Source: Myxococcota bacterium
GTDB lineage: Bacteria; Myxococcota_A; Polyangia; HGW-17
Assembly (NCBI GenBank): GCA_018821305.1
Contig: JAHJMN010000144.1
Coordinates: forward strand, 1-63,197
Length of the DNA: 63,197 bases
Direction: 5' to 3'
Below, piece after piece: positions 63,077 to 63,197 of this stretch (positions are counted from its first letter, which is position 1; each line of letters begins with the position of its first letter). The notes beneath the pieces are model-generated. The model saw nothing but the letters and a program-made list of their open reading frames with translations, was not told where the DNA came from and did not search any database. The translations under genes were made by a program, and so were the position numbers.

Positions 63077-63197
63077 TAGACCGCTTCATTAGTAAAAGGA
63101 TCGAAAAGTGAAAAGTGTATGTTTTCATCAACCATTTGTAATTATGCTTTGATGTTGAATGTTTATGACCTGATCCTGATCCTGTTTGCCTGACTAC
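63077..63197 (-). repeat. MITE-like family A, copy 11 (cut by window end)
   Basis: Starts TAGACCGCTTCATTAG, the right-hand end in reverse, and continues to the window end with near-identity to copy 1. Confidence 0.85.

Noticed and set aside
1-63197. CRISPR array among the many repeats
   Set aside because: Repeats are dispersed, long and in both orientations, without regular 30-40 bp spacers; no cas genes.
1-63197. tRNA or rRNA genes
   Set aside because: No T-arm/CCA-like or rRNA-conserved stretches were recognised by reading; a tRNAscan run would be decisive.

Overview
The window is an AT-rich (by eye, low-40s % GC) stretch of a Gram-negative chromosome. The lineage signals point to a myxobacteria-like (Myxococcota / deltaproteobacterial) organism. 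They are four eukaryote-like Ser/Thr kinase-family proteins, many lipoproteins with Asn/Ser/Thr-rich linkers, MopE-like Cys/Asp calcium-type repeats, a secreted M14 peptidase ending in a MYXO-CTERM-like tail, and an RND/TolC efflux operon. No rRNA, tRNA or CRISPR array was recognised. Taxonomy is inference.

Layout. 0-4.3 kb: a short DnaE-type polymerase behind a promoter with an embedded palindrome, then an HD-GYP response regulator. 4.9-11 kb: a large glycosidase-like lipoprotein, an orphan membrane-fusion lipoprotein, and a probable pseudokinase. 11.4-14 kb: an operon of a LiaF-like protein, a LytS-type kinase and a LytTR regulator. Direct repeats of LytTR type lie upstream of this operon and of the orphan fusion protein. 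14-20 kb: metallophosphoesterase, small kinase, YjbQ, a rhomboid-like protein without its catalytic serine, and an SLC12-like transporter. 20-26.7 kb: GbsR-type regulator, fusion protein, RND pump and TolC in one overlapping operon. 27.2-33.3 kb: kinase-lipA pair, a lipoprotein, a coiled-coil protein, a 50-residue membrane peptide, mutL and a DciA-like gene. 33.8-38.8 kb: secreted Cys-rich, beta-helix and carboxypeptidase proteins. 38.8-44.1 kb: a five-gene operon with trkA-trkH. 44.2-48 kb: an accessory region with a 42-bp tandem repeat and small orphan genes, including a toxin-immunity-like pair, spaced by a short palindromic repeat. 48-56 kb: a membrane kinase and an overlapping hydantoinase-ssnA-unknown-mutS operon. 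56-63.2 kb: L,D-transpeptidase and propeller-like lipoproteins, AT-rich orphan genes, a toxin-antitoxin locus whose toxin has an in-frame TGA, and a series of strong hairpins.

The intergenic DNA is dominated by repeats. Family A is a ~245-bp MITE-like element (terminal repeats TAKACCGCTT..., TA at both ends, often in CTAG), with about eleven full or partial copies, most of them just downstream of stop codons. Family B has ends like TTAATGTCCTG/TTCGTGTCCTG and comes as ~150-bp and ~60-bp forms. A tiny GC-rich palindrome is nested inside both. A fourth repeat (TTAACcgtccgGGGTTA) bounds the small-gene units at 45-47.7 kb. No transposase is present, so all of these would have to be mobilised in trans.

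The most promising undescribed items are the palindrome-bounded small-gene array, the predicted LytTR regulon, the recurring promoter geometry that implies leaderless transcripts, the family A elements at gene ends, and the hairpin cluster at 62.9-63.05 kb.
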